From contig NC_053139.1 in assembly GCF_016808335.1 (NCBI RefSeq), positions 14,991,819 through 15,055,818 on the forward strand: a stretch of DNA of 64,000 nt. Direction: 5' to 3'. This DNA comes from Panicum virgatum (Eukaryota > Streptophyta > Magnoliopsida > Poales > Poaceae). The position numbers and the translations under genes were made by a program. Positions within the stretch are counted from its first letter, which is position 1; each line of letters begins with the position of its first letter. Of this stretch, positions 1 to 11,030 are shown piece after piece. The notes under the pieces were generated by a model. The model did no database searches and was not told where the DNA came from. It worked only from the letters and a program-made list of their open reading frames with translations.

Positions 1-721
1 TGATTACTACCCAAATGTAGCCGGGCATTGAGTAACTATACTAACGCGCCAAGAATTGGCGCGCCCTCGTGAGCCGCGGCCCCACGTGGGGCCGGAGGTA
101 CTGTTCACAATAAAAAATAATTCGTAATTAAAAATTTAAATAAAAAACATGTGGGCCCGCGTGTTTAAATGTTTAGTTTTTTTATACACAAAAATAATAA
201 AAAAATTTGTAAATTACATTTATCTCTATTATTTATTGGATTTTGTTTTCACTTTGTAAACTCACAAAATATAATTGAATCATACATTCATTTCTAAATT
301 TATCATTCTTTCCACCAAAATTAATAATTAGTGTAAGCTAATCCATTAACATACACAAAATGAATTCCTATACGTACTATTTATGCAGGACTCACGTGGG
401 TTCTGTGTGCTATTCAGGTGGTACCCACATAATATTCAATTGGAATCCACCCACAAAATATGTTTATCTATTTATTTACATGAAAATAATAAACATATTT
501 CATACACTACATTTACATGTGCTAGCCCCTACTACTTATTGGATTTTAATTCCACTTCGTAAACTCGCAAAATATAATTGTATGACAATCCATGAACTAT
601 ACCTACCAGACTTTATTCAATACATCAACACGTTGTTAAAATATATCAACACAATATTGTTTTACCTGTAGCACACGATAATATAATTTTATTATTATTT
701 TAGATCAAATCTTTTGCTACA
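1..721. other. AT-rich body of a left-hand Helitron; no gene
   Basis: No credible gene is seen; the 103-codon reading frame at 360-671 has no recognisable motif. A palindrome at 45-63 (8-bp arms cgcgccaa/ttggcgcg, loop gaa) is followed by very AT-rich DNA. Two diverged copies of one segment, each reading roughly ggattttnnttccacttcgtaaactc, lie near 237-272 and 541-577, about 304 bp apart, which suggests an old tandem duplication. The stretch ends at the Helitron 3' terminus at 722-749, so it is probably the body of that element, whose left end is not identified. Confidence 0.4.
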
Positions 722-749
722 GGCGCGCAAAGCGCGCCAACCTGCCTAG
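722..749 (+). mobile_element. Helitron 3' terminus
   Basis: A perfect 7-bp hairpin (ggcgcgc 722-728, loop aaa, gcgcgcc 732-738) is followed after 7 nt by CTAG at 746-749, and the next base is T. A short GC-rich hairpin just upstream of a terminal CTRR, inserted next to T, is the standard 3' end of Helitron rolling-circle transposons. No Rep/helicase coding is visible, so this would be a non-autonomous copy. Confidence 0.7.
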
Positions 750-1532
750 TTGAGATTCAAGTATCAGTGGCGCTACATGTGTGGTTGAGGGTGCACAGCA
801 GTTAACATAGGAAGCTAGATGCTGTAGATGTGCCCACTCGGATTCTAGCTAGTAGATGTGTTAAAGTGGGCTACAGGTTTAGAGCTGCTAATCAGAGATT
901 TCTAGTCGAGATAAATTGGGCTGTAGGCTGTTACGGTGTCGTTCAGAACAGGAAGGAATCACAACTAGGAAAAGCAAAGTAATGAGGGGCATAGGCCATG
1001 CATGATCACTAGAGTTGATTTGAGTACATCCGCTCTTAAATTGATTTTTTCTTAAACCTTGATCAATAATATTTACTTACCCAATTAGTTAAGTGAAGTA
1101 AAATAATTAAGTATCATCACTTACTTGTGTATTGAAAAATCAAATAAACGAACCTTGGGTCAATGATGCCATATATCTAAGAATGGAGGCAGTGCGTGGA
1201 AAAATATCAAATCGTCCATCCACAGCCTACAAGTCTACAACTATAGTTCAATCAATACATCAACGTTTCTGTTTCAGTTCATTAATTAGCAGGCAGTAGT
1301 AAATTGTTCGAACACCTGTCCCCTGATTCAGTGAAAAGGATTTATAAGACGATCAAGGAACGCACTTTCCCTACTATATTCTGAATATCTTACTATTACT
1401 AATTGCATGCTCCTTTTGAAACCTCCAGGTGAAGCCACCTAGAATCCTACGTGGAGAGTCTAAAACAATAGAGAAATCTTATAAATTCATACAAAAATCA
1501 GAAACATCAGGCCAACAATTCGGCAACTCTAA
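750..1532. other. Intergenic DNA, nothing recognised
   Basis: Moderately AT-rich single-copy-looking DNA between two Helitron-like elements. No reading frame, RNA gene or repeat end could be supported here on either strand. Confidence 0.5.
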
Positions 1533-2207
1533 TCATAATAGCAATTGGATATGTTATTACTAGGTGATTCCCCACGCGTTGCTGCGGGATTTGAGAGAGT
1601 TTTTTTATAAACTATGATAAAGAAATACAATAGTTTTTTTTAAATAAAACGCTATGGAGCGTAGCAAGATAAATAAGCACTTAGATCGAGTTTGCTAAAA
1701 AACAAAAAAAGTGATAGATTTTTTAATAATAAAAAGCTCGTATAAATGGCGCATTTGTAGAGATTACACTGAAAGCCATATGAGAAATCTCTTGGATGAA
1801 AAATAATAGATTTTTGAGTTACTCTTTGGCTAGAGAAGAAAGAAACCAATAATACATGCATTTTATGGATATAAGACGTGCACGAAGTTGATTGGATAGT
1901 TACAATAATGAAGGTGATGTGGCTAATTCAGAGAATAGAGAAATAGTAATAAATCCTTATGGATCCCAATAGTGATGCACATGTTGATGTGGCTAAATGA
2001 AGTAATTATGTATACTCTAATTACTTTTATAAATAAACAAACTATTATAAATTAATGCTAGTGGATTGCATGACATGTTGATGTGGATAACAAAATGCTA
2101 GTGTGGGTTTCAATTACATGTGATAGTGCATTGCTGAGGTGGACATCTTGCATGTTGAGAGAAATCTCTAGTGGGGACCAACTATATAGGTTTTATAGAT
2201 ATTCTAA

Positions 2208-2387
2208 TAAATTACTCACCTTTGCCATTATAAAAATAGATTAAATTAAACTCCCTAAATATGTATCTAAATTACCCACCTCTGTCATTATAAAAAATAA
2301 TCTAAAGTAGCCCCCCTAATCTTCATATAAATTACCCACTTATATCGTTATAAAATTATATCAAATAACCCCATAAATTTTCATATA
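2208..2387. repeat. Three diverged 60-bp tandem repeats
   Basis: Copies start at 2208, 2268 and 2328 and each opens with taaattac(t/c)cac, followed by a t-rich cattataaaa segment and a ccct/cccc block. The period is 60 bp with clear divergence between copies. They lie inside the putative Helitron body, left of the solo LTR. Confidence 0.6.
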
Positions 2388-3401
2388 TAGTATCCAATAA
2401 TATCATAATAAAATGTAGTAAACCTCAAATTTGAATCAAAATTATATTATTATAATACAATTATAAAGCCCATCAATATAAAATTATAAATTAGTAATTC
2501 TATCATTATTAATATATTATTTATGTTTTTATTTATATAAAATACTAACCATAATGTGTGTGTCGCCATATATTCATGTATAAGAGAAGAGATAAGAATA
2601 CCAATTTTCATGTTGTTCATATAGCTCAAACAAAGTGTTCAATTAAATACACATCAAACATATATGGAGGTGTGATGAAAAGTGAGAAAAAAATTGTTAG
2701 TAACTAAATCTATCACATTTATTACAATTATATAATGATAAATATGTATTGTGTCTATAGAATATTTAATTGGTTAAAGAAAGCGTGAGATAGATAATTA
2801 TTAGATATCTCTAATGTCACACCCCAAAATTTCCATTTTGGGTTGTGAATATCATTCTGAATAAAATTATCCATCTTCTATATATTTTGAGAATTTTTTC
2901 AGAATTTTGTGGCATTTATTCTCATTTTTCCCAGAGCTAAGTCTGCTTAATGGAATGTTCTGCTATCCTTTTCACGAGCTCCAAATATTTTATTTGAGCT
3001 TTTCGTGTCCTAAATATTCTGTGTGAATTTTTCCCTAAATTGTTGGGGTAAAATTAACACAACTTATTTCTTTTTCCTAGCTGAAGAAAAGAATTAATTT
3101 TCTTTTCTTTATAATTTCCTTTTCTTTCTCTCGCCATCCTTTCTTTACTCCCTTTATTTTTTTTTCCTCCGCCGGCCCACTCTTCCTTTTCTTTTGTTTT
3201 GGGTTGCCTCTCCATGGGCCCCACCCACAGCCCGTGAGGCCAACTCGCCTTCGTGGCCTCTGCGTGCAGCATGCGAGCGTCGCCACGGCCATCTTGCGTG
3301 CGCGCTTGCAGCGCCGAGGCCGCCCGCTGGCCGCAGCGTCTATCTAGGGCAGGCAGCCTTGGCCCCACACCCTGCCCGACTTCTCCTTTGCCGCACGCCC
3401 C

Positions 3402-5291
3402 TGTTAGAATAAATAGGCCAAAAGCCTATTAAAAATGATCAATAAATCTCAAGGCATATGATTTGGGGTAGTTATAATTGTAACAGTACCGCATTGGAAG
3501 TTGAGAAAGTTGTCATTTTGTTTCACAATTTGATGACTATTAACTGACACGTGGTTAGTGACTAGTAACGGACATTTCAATGGCTGGGAGTTACTAGTTT
3601 TCATGGCATTAAGCTAGGCAGTCAAAGGTCCTTCACGGTGCCTTTCATGGTGTCTTTCATGGCATTAAGCTAGGCAGCCAAAGGCCTTTTACGGTGCTTT
3701 TTTGATGGCATTAACTCGGACAGCCAAAGGTCACGCCTGGGGCCTATAGAGAGGCATCATTTCACTGTCTTCCATATGTAAAACACACGAAGCTCCACCG
3801 TTGTGCTGCGTTCCTGCTGCCCCGTTCTGGTTCTTGCGCGCACGAGCACCGGAAGAGTAGGCCTCCGAAACGCTGCTGTCCGTGAGTTCGCCTGCTCGGG
3901 TGAGGACGGCAATCACGTTTTGGGAGAGTGTCGGCGGCGGCACAACTACTCGTTTCTGTTCCCTGTTTCCGGCGGTGACATCAACTCCTTCATGTTCGGG
4001 CGACGGCGCGGCACAACTTCTTCCCGGCACTAGGCGAACGAGCGTGATCATCACTGCAACATCTCTGCACTGCATCGAGCGGGACGACTACAACAAAGCA
4101 CCATGTCGCTTTCGGGTGCTTCCGGCGGTGACATCAACTCCTTCATGTTCCGGCCGCGGCGGAGCAGGGCGACCGCGGGAGGGGGCGGCGCGGGGCGCAG
4201 GGAGGCCAAGCGGCCCTGGGGCTTGCGGCCGCGCAGCTGGAGCCCGCGCGGAGGCAGCCCGCGGCGGCACAGCGGCGGCGCTCGGGCAGCCGCGGCTGCG
4301 CGGCACGTTCCCGGCGGTGGTGGCGCCGGAATCGAGAGGGGAAGAGGTCAGGGAGGGAGAGGAGGTCGCGACCGAGCTCACCGTGGGCTCGATTTGGGCG
4401 AAAGAGAGCCGGAGGGTAGAGATCGACGCGAGGGGCGGAGCTCCGGCGAGGTTGGCAAAGGCAGCCGGCACTCTGGACGCCGATTTGGCCGGGGAGCGGC
4501 TCGAACGGGCACGAGATGGGGCGGCGTAGCTGCGGGGTCAGGTGAGGGAGGCTCCGGCGCGAGGGATCAAGGCGGGGTGGCGAGCTATGGCTGGCGCGAC
4601 GAGCGACGGCGACTTCACTAGGCTCTGCTCGCGCGAGCTCGAGGAAGGGGAACAGAACGGACGAGAAGCATCCAGCGCCCGCGAACGGATAAGAACGGCG
4701 TGCGCGGAGGGCGAGGATCGCCGGCGCGGCGACGCGTGGAGAGCTCGCCGATGGCCACAGCGCCGTATGGGCTTCGGGACTGCACAGTGGTGCACAGGAG
4801 AAGAACTGTGTTCGTTTGGTTCGAAATTGACTCGCGTTTGACCGTCCGAAACTCAAAATTTGATATAGGAACTTGAAATTTGGCCAAAATAAAAGTTGTA
4901 GAGCAAAAGAAGAGATATAACTTTCGTTTTGGGCGAAAGTTGATTTGAGGCTCGGATCAAGGAGAAAAACGTAGTCGAACACGGCTAAAACGATGTTTAA
5001 CACGCGAACTCGGTTAACGCTAATGACGCGCTTAAGCCATGATTAGTGATTAAACACAGATTTAGCGAGCACAATTAATACAGGGGTGTTACATAAACAC
5101 TGTGATCGACATACTTTATTTGAGAGTTTTCACATGTCATGCTTTGCTGGTTAGCACTAGTTTCATATTCATGATGACTTTGATGATGAATTCCTTTGAT
5201 AAGCACATATATGATATCATGATCATGCATTTTTTTGTTTGTGTCATATTTATGAAATAAATTAAACATGAAATTGCCTAGATTTCTAACA
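3402..5291 (+). repeat. Copia-A 5' LTR with an internal insertion
   Basis: It aligns by eye with the 3' LTR 7174-8098 from its start to about 4125 and again from about 5094. Between these points about 968 bp have replaced some 57 bp of LTR sequence. Without the insert the LTR would be about 0.9-1.0 kb. GC-rich reading frames seen within 3731-4621 on both strands have no recognisable domains and are taken as LTR or insert sequence, not genes. Confidence 0.7.
4126..5093 (-). mobile_element. Gypsy LTR fragment inserted in the Copia-A 5' LTR
   Basis: Read on the minus strand from 5093 it starts TGTAACACCCC, a typical start of large grass gypsy LTRs, and runs through AT-rich, then very GC-rich sequence. 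Its other end is not an LTR end. At that end, bases 4121-4150 exactly repeat 3968-3997 of the host LTR, joined at a shared tccgg. This looks like a fragment copied in with a template jump rather than a normal integration. Confidence 0.6.
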
Positions 5292-6745
5292 ATCCAAAAA
5301 TGTAATATTAGGCAATTTTCATCTGTTGGCTTTGCGGGTATGTTGAAACAACCGCCGTTTGAGGGCCCTCACTACAAGAGATGGCGCCAGAAAATTATTC
5401 TGTGGTTGACCTCTATGCGTTGCTTTTATGTGGTAACTGAATTGCCTACTACTATTCGAACTGTTGATGAGCAACATCAGTTCGATCATGATGACACCAA
5501 TTGTAGGGGTGGCTTGCTGAGCGTCATTGGAGACTCTCTTATTGATGCATATATACAGCTTCCATCTGGTAAGGCTATTTGGATGCTCTTGAGGCCCGTT
5601 ACGGTGTTTCTGATGCCGGTTCTGAGCTGTACATCATGGAGTAGTTTCATGACTATCGGATGGTTGAGAACCGTCCGGTGGTCGAACAGGCTCATGAGAT
5701 ACAGGCACTGGTGAAGGAACTTGAGCTGTTTGGGTGTGCGCTCCCTGATAAGTTTGTGGCAGGTTACATGATTGCAACGTCTCTCAAACATAAGAGGCAA
5801 GAGTTTAGCACTGCTGAGCTTGTTGGGACTCTTGATGTTGAGGACAAGGCTAGAGCAAAAGATGTTAAAGGCAAGAAAGTCGTTGAGGGGAGTTCTAGCG
5901 CACATGTGGTGCAAAAGAGTCATCCCAAACCACATAAAAAGAAATTTCAGCAAGAGCTTAAGCAGAAGCCCTCCACTTCTTTCAAGAAGGGAAAAAAGAT
6001 GACCAAGAAAAAGATGAACTGTTTCACCTGTGGCAAGACTGGGCACTTTGCAAGAGAGTGTCCTGAGGCTAAATGGAAGCCTCCTGCACAGAAATCAGTT
6101 AACACCATTGAGACTGAAGCTGCAACTTCTGGGTATAGTAAATTTTTACCTTTTGCATTTTCAGTTTGTTATTCACCTGATTGGTGGGTTGATACCGGTG
6201 CAAATATTCATGTATGTGCTGACTTTTCCTTGTTTTCTTTTTACCAGGCCAGGCGGGATGCCTCCTTGCTGATGGGGAATGGAGCGCGTGCAGCTGTTCA
6301 TGGTGTAGGTTCAGTCGATCTGAAACTTACTTCGGGAAAGATCATGCAGCTCAAGAACGTGCATCATGTCCCCTCAATAAAGAAGAACTTGATTAGTGGC
6401 TCTTTGCTCTATCGTGATGGTTATAAGCTTGTATTTGAATCCAATAAATGTGTTGTTTCTAAGTATGAAACTTTTGTTGGAAAAGACTATGAGAGCGGAG
6501 GCTTGTTCCGCTTGTCTTTGGTTGATACTTGCTTTAAATCTGTGAACAATGTGGTTAATAATATTGAGACTAATATTTGGCATTCGAGATTATGTCATGT
6601 TAAAGTTGGTTGCATGTCCCACTTAGCTAGTTTGAATTTAATTCCTAAATTTGATGTGGTCAAAAATTCAAAGTGCCACGTGTGTGTGGAAGCAAAACAA
6701 CCTCGCAAGCCTCACAAGGCTGCTGCGGCGAGAGAGACTCCTTAG
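5268..6745 (+). pseudogene. Copia-A gag and protease remnant
   Basis: Two reading frames together give a Ty1/copia gag. The first part (5268-about 5620) has the UBN2-type gag fold sequence (FEGPHYKRWRQK). A frame change near 5600-5660 leads to a second frame to 6745 containing a CCHC zinc knuckle (CFTCGKTGHFAREC), an aspartic protease motif (WWVDTGANIHVC) and the gag-pre-integrase region (IWHSRLCHVKVGC, then CHVCVEAKQ). Coding stops at 6746, just where the integrase core should begin. Gag packages the RNA and the protease would cut the polyprotein; integrase, RT and RNase H are missing. From 6746 to 7173 there is only untranslated sequence. Confidence 0.75.
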
Positions 6746-7173
6746 AATAAAGTCTAGCTCATTTGAGATGCACCGTTAGGGAGGTTGATTAAACTCTTAA
6801 TGTGATCCGAGTGGCTTGGTAGAGCAGGGATGTTGTCCTACAGGACATCCTAAAAGGAACACACCTATATGAGTTCGACTGCTAGTCACAGTCTATGAGA
6901 CGGGTAATCTCTAGAGACTCATGAAATGCACGGGAGTACGAATTATATGCTCCAAATAGAGAGAATGCAGATTGCAGCCTAGTATCGGTTAAGGGCTTGA
7001 GTGAAACTTGTTCGCACAAAACTGTCAATTTAAGGCATAGTCTATTGTTCAGTTGTGATCAAATATAGCTTATGCTCTAGGTGGATGTTCAACCCTAACC
7101 AGGTCTCCATCGAAACACCGGTATATCAAAACAACGGTGGAACTGAACATGTGTCTTGGAATTTGGTGGGGAT

Positions 7174-8098
7174 TGTTAGAATAAATGGGCCAAAAGCCTA
7201 TTAAAAATGATCAATAAATCTCAAGGCACATGATTTTGGGGTAGTTACAATTGTAACAGTACCGCATTGGAAGTTGAGAAGGGTGTTGTCATTTTGGATC
7301 ACAATTTGATGACTATTAACTAACCCGTGGTCGGTGACTAGTAACGGATATTTCAATGGCTGGGAGTTACTTGTTTTCATGGCATTAAGCTAGGCAGCCA
7401 AAGGTCCTTCATGGTGCCTTTCATGGTACTTTTCATGGCATTAAACTAGGCAGCCAAAGGTCTTTCATGGTGCTTTTTGATGGCATTAACTCGGGCAGCC
7501 AAAGGTCATGCCTGGGGCCTATAGAGAGGCATCCTTTCTCTGTCTTCCATACGTACAGCACACAAAGCTCCACCATTGTGCTGCATTCCTGCTACCGCAT
7601 TCTAGTTCTTGCGCGCACGAGCACCGGAAGAGTAGGCCTCCGAAACGCTGCTGTCCGTGAGTTCGCCTGCTCGGGTGAGGACGGCAATCACGTTTTTGGG
7701 GAGTGTCGGTGGCGGCACGACTACTCGCTTCTGTTCCCTGTTCCTGGCGGCGACGTCAACTCCTTCCTGTTCGGGCGACGGTGCGGCATGACTTCTTCCT
7801 GGCGCTAGGCGAACGAGCGTGATTGTCACTGCAACATCTCTGCACTGCATCGAGCGGGACGACTACAACAACAAAGCACCATGTCGCTTTCGGGTGCTTC
7901 CGGCTCTGCAGCTGGGTATGCTAATCTTATTCTCAAAGTTGCAATCTTTGTGATTAGCGTAAACACTGTGATCGACATGCTTTATTTGAGAGTTTTCACA
8001 TGTCATGCTTTGCTGGTTAGCACTAGTTTCATATTCATGATGACTTTGATGATGAATTCCTTTGATAAGCACATATATGATATCATGATCATGCATTT
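7174..8098 (+). repeat. Copia-A 3' LTR, truncated
   Basis: Starts TGTTAGAATAAATGGG at 7174, directly after a purine tract, and follows the 5' LTR to 8098 (gatcatgcattt). Beyond that point the 5' copy continues for about 63 bp to TTCTAACA, while here the sequence switches abruptly to chromovirus gag. It retains 57 bp (about 7912-7968) that the 5' LTR lost to its insertion. Confidence 0.75.
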
Positions 8099-8982
8099 CT
8101 CCGGTCAAAGGTGCGATTCAATCCTATTCTCCACCACCAGTTACTCCTGTTGCCTTTCGTGGGTTTGAATTGTGTGGTGCTTCCCATTACTCTCAGCCTA
8201 GTAATTTTAGTCACACAGTTCCCCAACTAGAGTTTCCTAGATTTGATGGTACTAATCCCAAGATCTGGATTAAGAGGTGTGAGAATTACTTTGACATTTG
8301 CGCCACTTTACCTGAACATTGGGTGAAATTAGCTACCTTGCACTTTTCTGGATCTGCAGTCTTCTGGATGCAGTCCATAGAACTTGATTTGAAGAAGCTG
8401 GAATGGGAGAGCCTTTGTAAAGCTGTTATAGAGAGGTTTCAGAGAGATGACCATAATCTTGTCATTAGGCAATTCTTTCACATCAGGTAGACAGGATCTA
8501 TTTCTGAGTACATTGAGCTTTTTGATGAGCTTGTTCATCAGCTCTTAGCTCATGACCCTTACTTCAATCCCTCTGTTATAACCAGTAGATTTGTAGATGG
8601 GTTGAGAAATGATATTAAGTCTGTTGTGTTAGTACATATTCCAAAAGACCTCGATACTGCTAGTTCTTTGGCTATGTTGTAGGAGGAAGTGCTGGTGGGG
8701 TTTTCTAGCAAGGAGGTGAGAAGGCAAGAGGTTTATAGTGCTGCCAAGGCTGTAACAAAGTCATACAATACTCCATCCTCATCCAAGTTAAATGTGGCAC
8801 CTGTATCTGATGATAAGAGAACCACAAGCAATTCCAAGGGAAGACCATAGAATGACAAGCTGCAAGCACTGATGGCTTACAGAAAAGCTAAAGGTCTTTG
8901 TTACAAATGTGGGCTGAAATGGGGTCCTCAACATTCATATCCAGAATTCGTGTCCCTACATGTTGTGGAGGAGCTCTAGCAA
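8099..8982 (+). pseudogene. Chromo-B gag remnant
   Basis: Conceptual translation gives a Ty3/gypsy gag (PQLEFPRFDGTNPKIW, then a retrotrans_gag region ending near FQRDDHNL) followed by a degenerate zinc-knuckle region (LCYKCGLKWGPQH). The frame is open at its left end, so the N terminus is lost at the 8098/8099 breakpoint. In-frame TAG stops occur at about 8488, 8680, 8848 and 8978. Gag would form the virus-like particle; this copy cannot make it. Confidence 0.7.
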
Positions 8983-10732
8983 ATGATGGATGAAAGTGAT
9001 TCTTCTGAGGAATCCAAAAGGGTCAGTAATGTGTCAGAATCCAGTGATGAGCTGATGGCAATTTCTGGAGATGTAGTTTCTGGTGTTTCCTCAGGAAAAA
9101 CTTTGAGATTCCGGTGTCATATTCAGAAGCTGAAGGCATTTGCTCTTGTAGATTCTGGCAGTTCTCACAGCTTTTTGTCTGAACAGTTTGCAGCTCTTTT
9201 GCCCAAATGGAGTTTGCTGAAAAAGCCTGTGAGTGTTAAGGCAGCAGATGGAGGGATCGTTATTTGCACACATGAAGTTGTAAACTGTAACTGGCAAGTG
9301 CAAGGGCATCAGTTTTCAACCACATTCAAGATATTACCATTAAAGTGTTATGATGCCATTTTTGGTATGGATTGGCTAGCACAACATAGTCCTATGCAAG
9401 TGCAATGGGCTGAAAAGTGGTTGTCATTTGCAGCTCACGGTAAAACAGTGAAGATACAAGGGATCACTGATTTAGGTGATCAATGCTTACCAATCTCTGG
9501 AAGTCAGTTGAATGCCATGCACGAACTGGATGATGTTTGGTGTGAAGTGCAGCTTTATGTTGTGGACAATGCTGTGCAAACTGTTCCTTTGCCCTCATCT
9601 ATACAAGCAGTGGTGGCTCAGTATACTGAGTTATTCGAAGAACCTACTGGGATACCTTCCAACAGACCCATGACTCATTCTATACCTCTACTACCTGGCA
9701 CTCAACCTTTTAGACTAAGACCCTACAGGTACACTCCCTTCCAAAGGGATGAAATAGAGAAACAAGTGGCACATCTGTTAAAGAATAACATGATTCAAGT
9801 AAGCACCAGCCCTTTTGCCTCACCTATGCTACTGGTCAAAAAGAAGACTGGAGAGTGGCGATTGTGCGTTGATTACAGAAGACTTAATGCTCACACCATC
9901 AAGAACAAGTTTCCCTTGCCCATCATTGAGGAACTCTTTGAAGAACTTTTGGGAGTAAAATGGTTCACCACTCTAGATTTGAGATCTGGGTTCCATCAGA
10001 TATTAGTCAAACAAGAAGACCAGTACAAAACAGCTTTCCAAACTCACTTTGGACATTTTGAGTACAAGGTTATGCCCTATGGACTGACAGGAGCACCTGC
10101 AACCTTTCAAGCTATAATGAACCAGATCTTAGCTCCTTTGCTCAAAAAATGTGTGGTGGTTTTTATTGATGATATCCTGATCTACAGCAAAACTCTTGAA
10201 GAACATGAGAAACATGTCAAGATGGTCATTGAACTACTGAGGGAACATCAGTTCAAAGTGAGATATTCCAAGTGTACCTTTGCCAGACAGCAACTAAACT
10301 ATTTGGGCCATGTCATTACTGCTGAAGGGGTTGCCACTGACCCCAAAAAGATTTCAGATGTTGCAAACTGGCCTGTTCCAGCTTCAGTTAAGGAAGTTAG
10401 AAGTTTCTTGGAATTGGTTGGGTACTACAGAAGGTTTGTGCAGAACGTTGGCTCCATTGCTAAACCATTGACTGAACTACTCAAAAAGGGAAAGATTTTT
10501 GTATGGACAGCTGCCACAGAACAAGCTTTTCAGGCACTGAAAACTGCCCTAATTACAGCACCTGTACTGGCTCTACCAGATTTTAATTTGCCATTTGTTG
10601 TAGAAACAGATGCTTCTGAAAAGGGGATTGGAGCAGTATTGCAGCAAGGTGGTTATCCCATAGCCTATGTCAGTAGGGCTTTAGGTCCCAAAAATCAAGG
10701 TCTATCTACCTATGAAAAGGAAAGCTTAGCTA
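8983..10732 (+). pseudogene. Chromo-B protease, RT and start of RNase H
   Basis: An open frame of about 583 codons carries an aspartic protease motif (LVDSGSSHSFLS, about residues 56-67), the RT domain with KKKTGEWRLCVDYRRLN, LDLRSGFHQI and the catalytic FIDD box (VVFIDDILIYS), and the start of the gypsy RNase H (FVVETDASEKGIGAVL). The frame itself is clean, in contrast to gag. It is cut inside RNase H by Copia-C at 10732/10733 and continues at 15702-15707. RT and RNase H would copy the element's RNA into DNA. Confidence 0.85.
10728..10732. repeat. Copia-C target duplication, left copy (agcta)
   Basis: agcta at 10728-10732 is repeated at 15702-15706 immediately after the Copia-C right end. 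Dropping one copy and the element restores the RNase H reading frame of Chromo-B, which confirms the insertion site. Confidence 0.9.
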
Positions 10733-10990
10733 TGTTAGAATAGATATGCTCTATCTCTGTAACAAACATGCAACCATCCGAGATATAGCTGGCCTAAGAT
10801 AGCTGAGGACTTGTTAGCCAAGTTCAGGTTGTTGTAAATTAGTTGCTCCCGCTAACTAAGGCCAAGTATATCCGGTGGTTGTTGATGTAATCTGTAGGCG
10901 AGTTTTGTCGCCCTATATAAACACGAAGGCAGCGCACGGAACAGGTGCGACTGTTTCCACCCAAATCTTCCGCTCCTCTGAATTCGTTCA
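10733..10990 (+). repeat. Copia-C 5' LTR
   Basis: Starts TGTTAGAATAG and ends GAATTCGTTCA. A TATA box (tatataa, 10914-10920) lies in the promoter position, so transcription should start some 30 bp downstream. The sequence matches 15444-15701 base for base as far as can be read by eye. Confidence 0.9.
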
Positions 10991-11004
10991 TGGTAATCAG
11001 AGCG
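10991..11004 (+). promoter_or_regulatory. Copia-C primer-binding site
   Basis: tggtaatcagagcg follows the 5' LTR directly. It matches the usual plant copia site complementary to the initiator methionine tRNA 3' end (tggtatcagagc) except for one extra a. This is where minus-strand DNA synthesis is primed. Confidence 0.75.
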
Positions 11005-11030
11005 TAGTAGATCGATCCAATCCACAAAAC

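Larger units (their letters stand above)
3402..8098 (+). mobile_element. Copia-A: internally deleted Ty1/copia element
   Basis: Two related LTRs begin TGTTAGAATAAAT at 3402 and 7174. The 5' LTR ends TTCTAACA at 5291, the inverse of its start. The interior (5292-7173) encodes only gag, protease and the gag-pre-integrase segment; integrase, reverse transcriptase and RNase H are absent, so the copy could move only with enzymes supplied by a relative. A purine-rich tract (ttggtgggga, about 7163-7172) precedes the 3' LTR. The 3' LTR lacks its last 60 or so bases because it abuts Chromo-B at 8098/8099. No matching target duplication was found, so the right side has been rearranged. Confidence 0.75.

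Noticed and set aside
360..671. 103-codon ORF near the left edge
   Set aside because: It lies in AT-rich Helitron body, starts and ends without gene signals and has no known motif.
3731..5003. Overlapping GC-rich open frames on both strands
   Set aside because: They lie in the Copia-A LTR and its inserted gypsy fragment, have Ala/Arg/Pro-rich low-complexity composition and no domain; GC richness alone keeps all frames open.
10875..11030. In-frame ATG at 10875 as the Copia-C start
   Set aside because: It lies inside the 5' LTR upstream of the expected transcript start and primer site; the ATG at 11031 fits.
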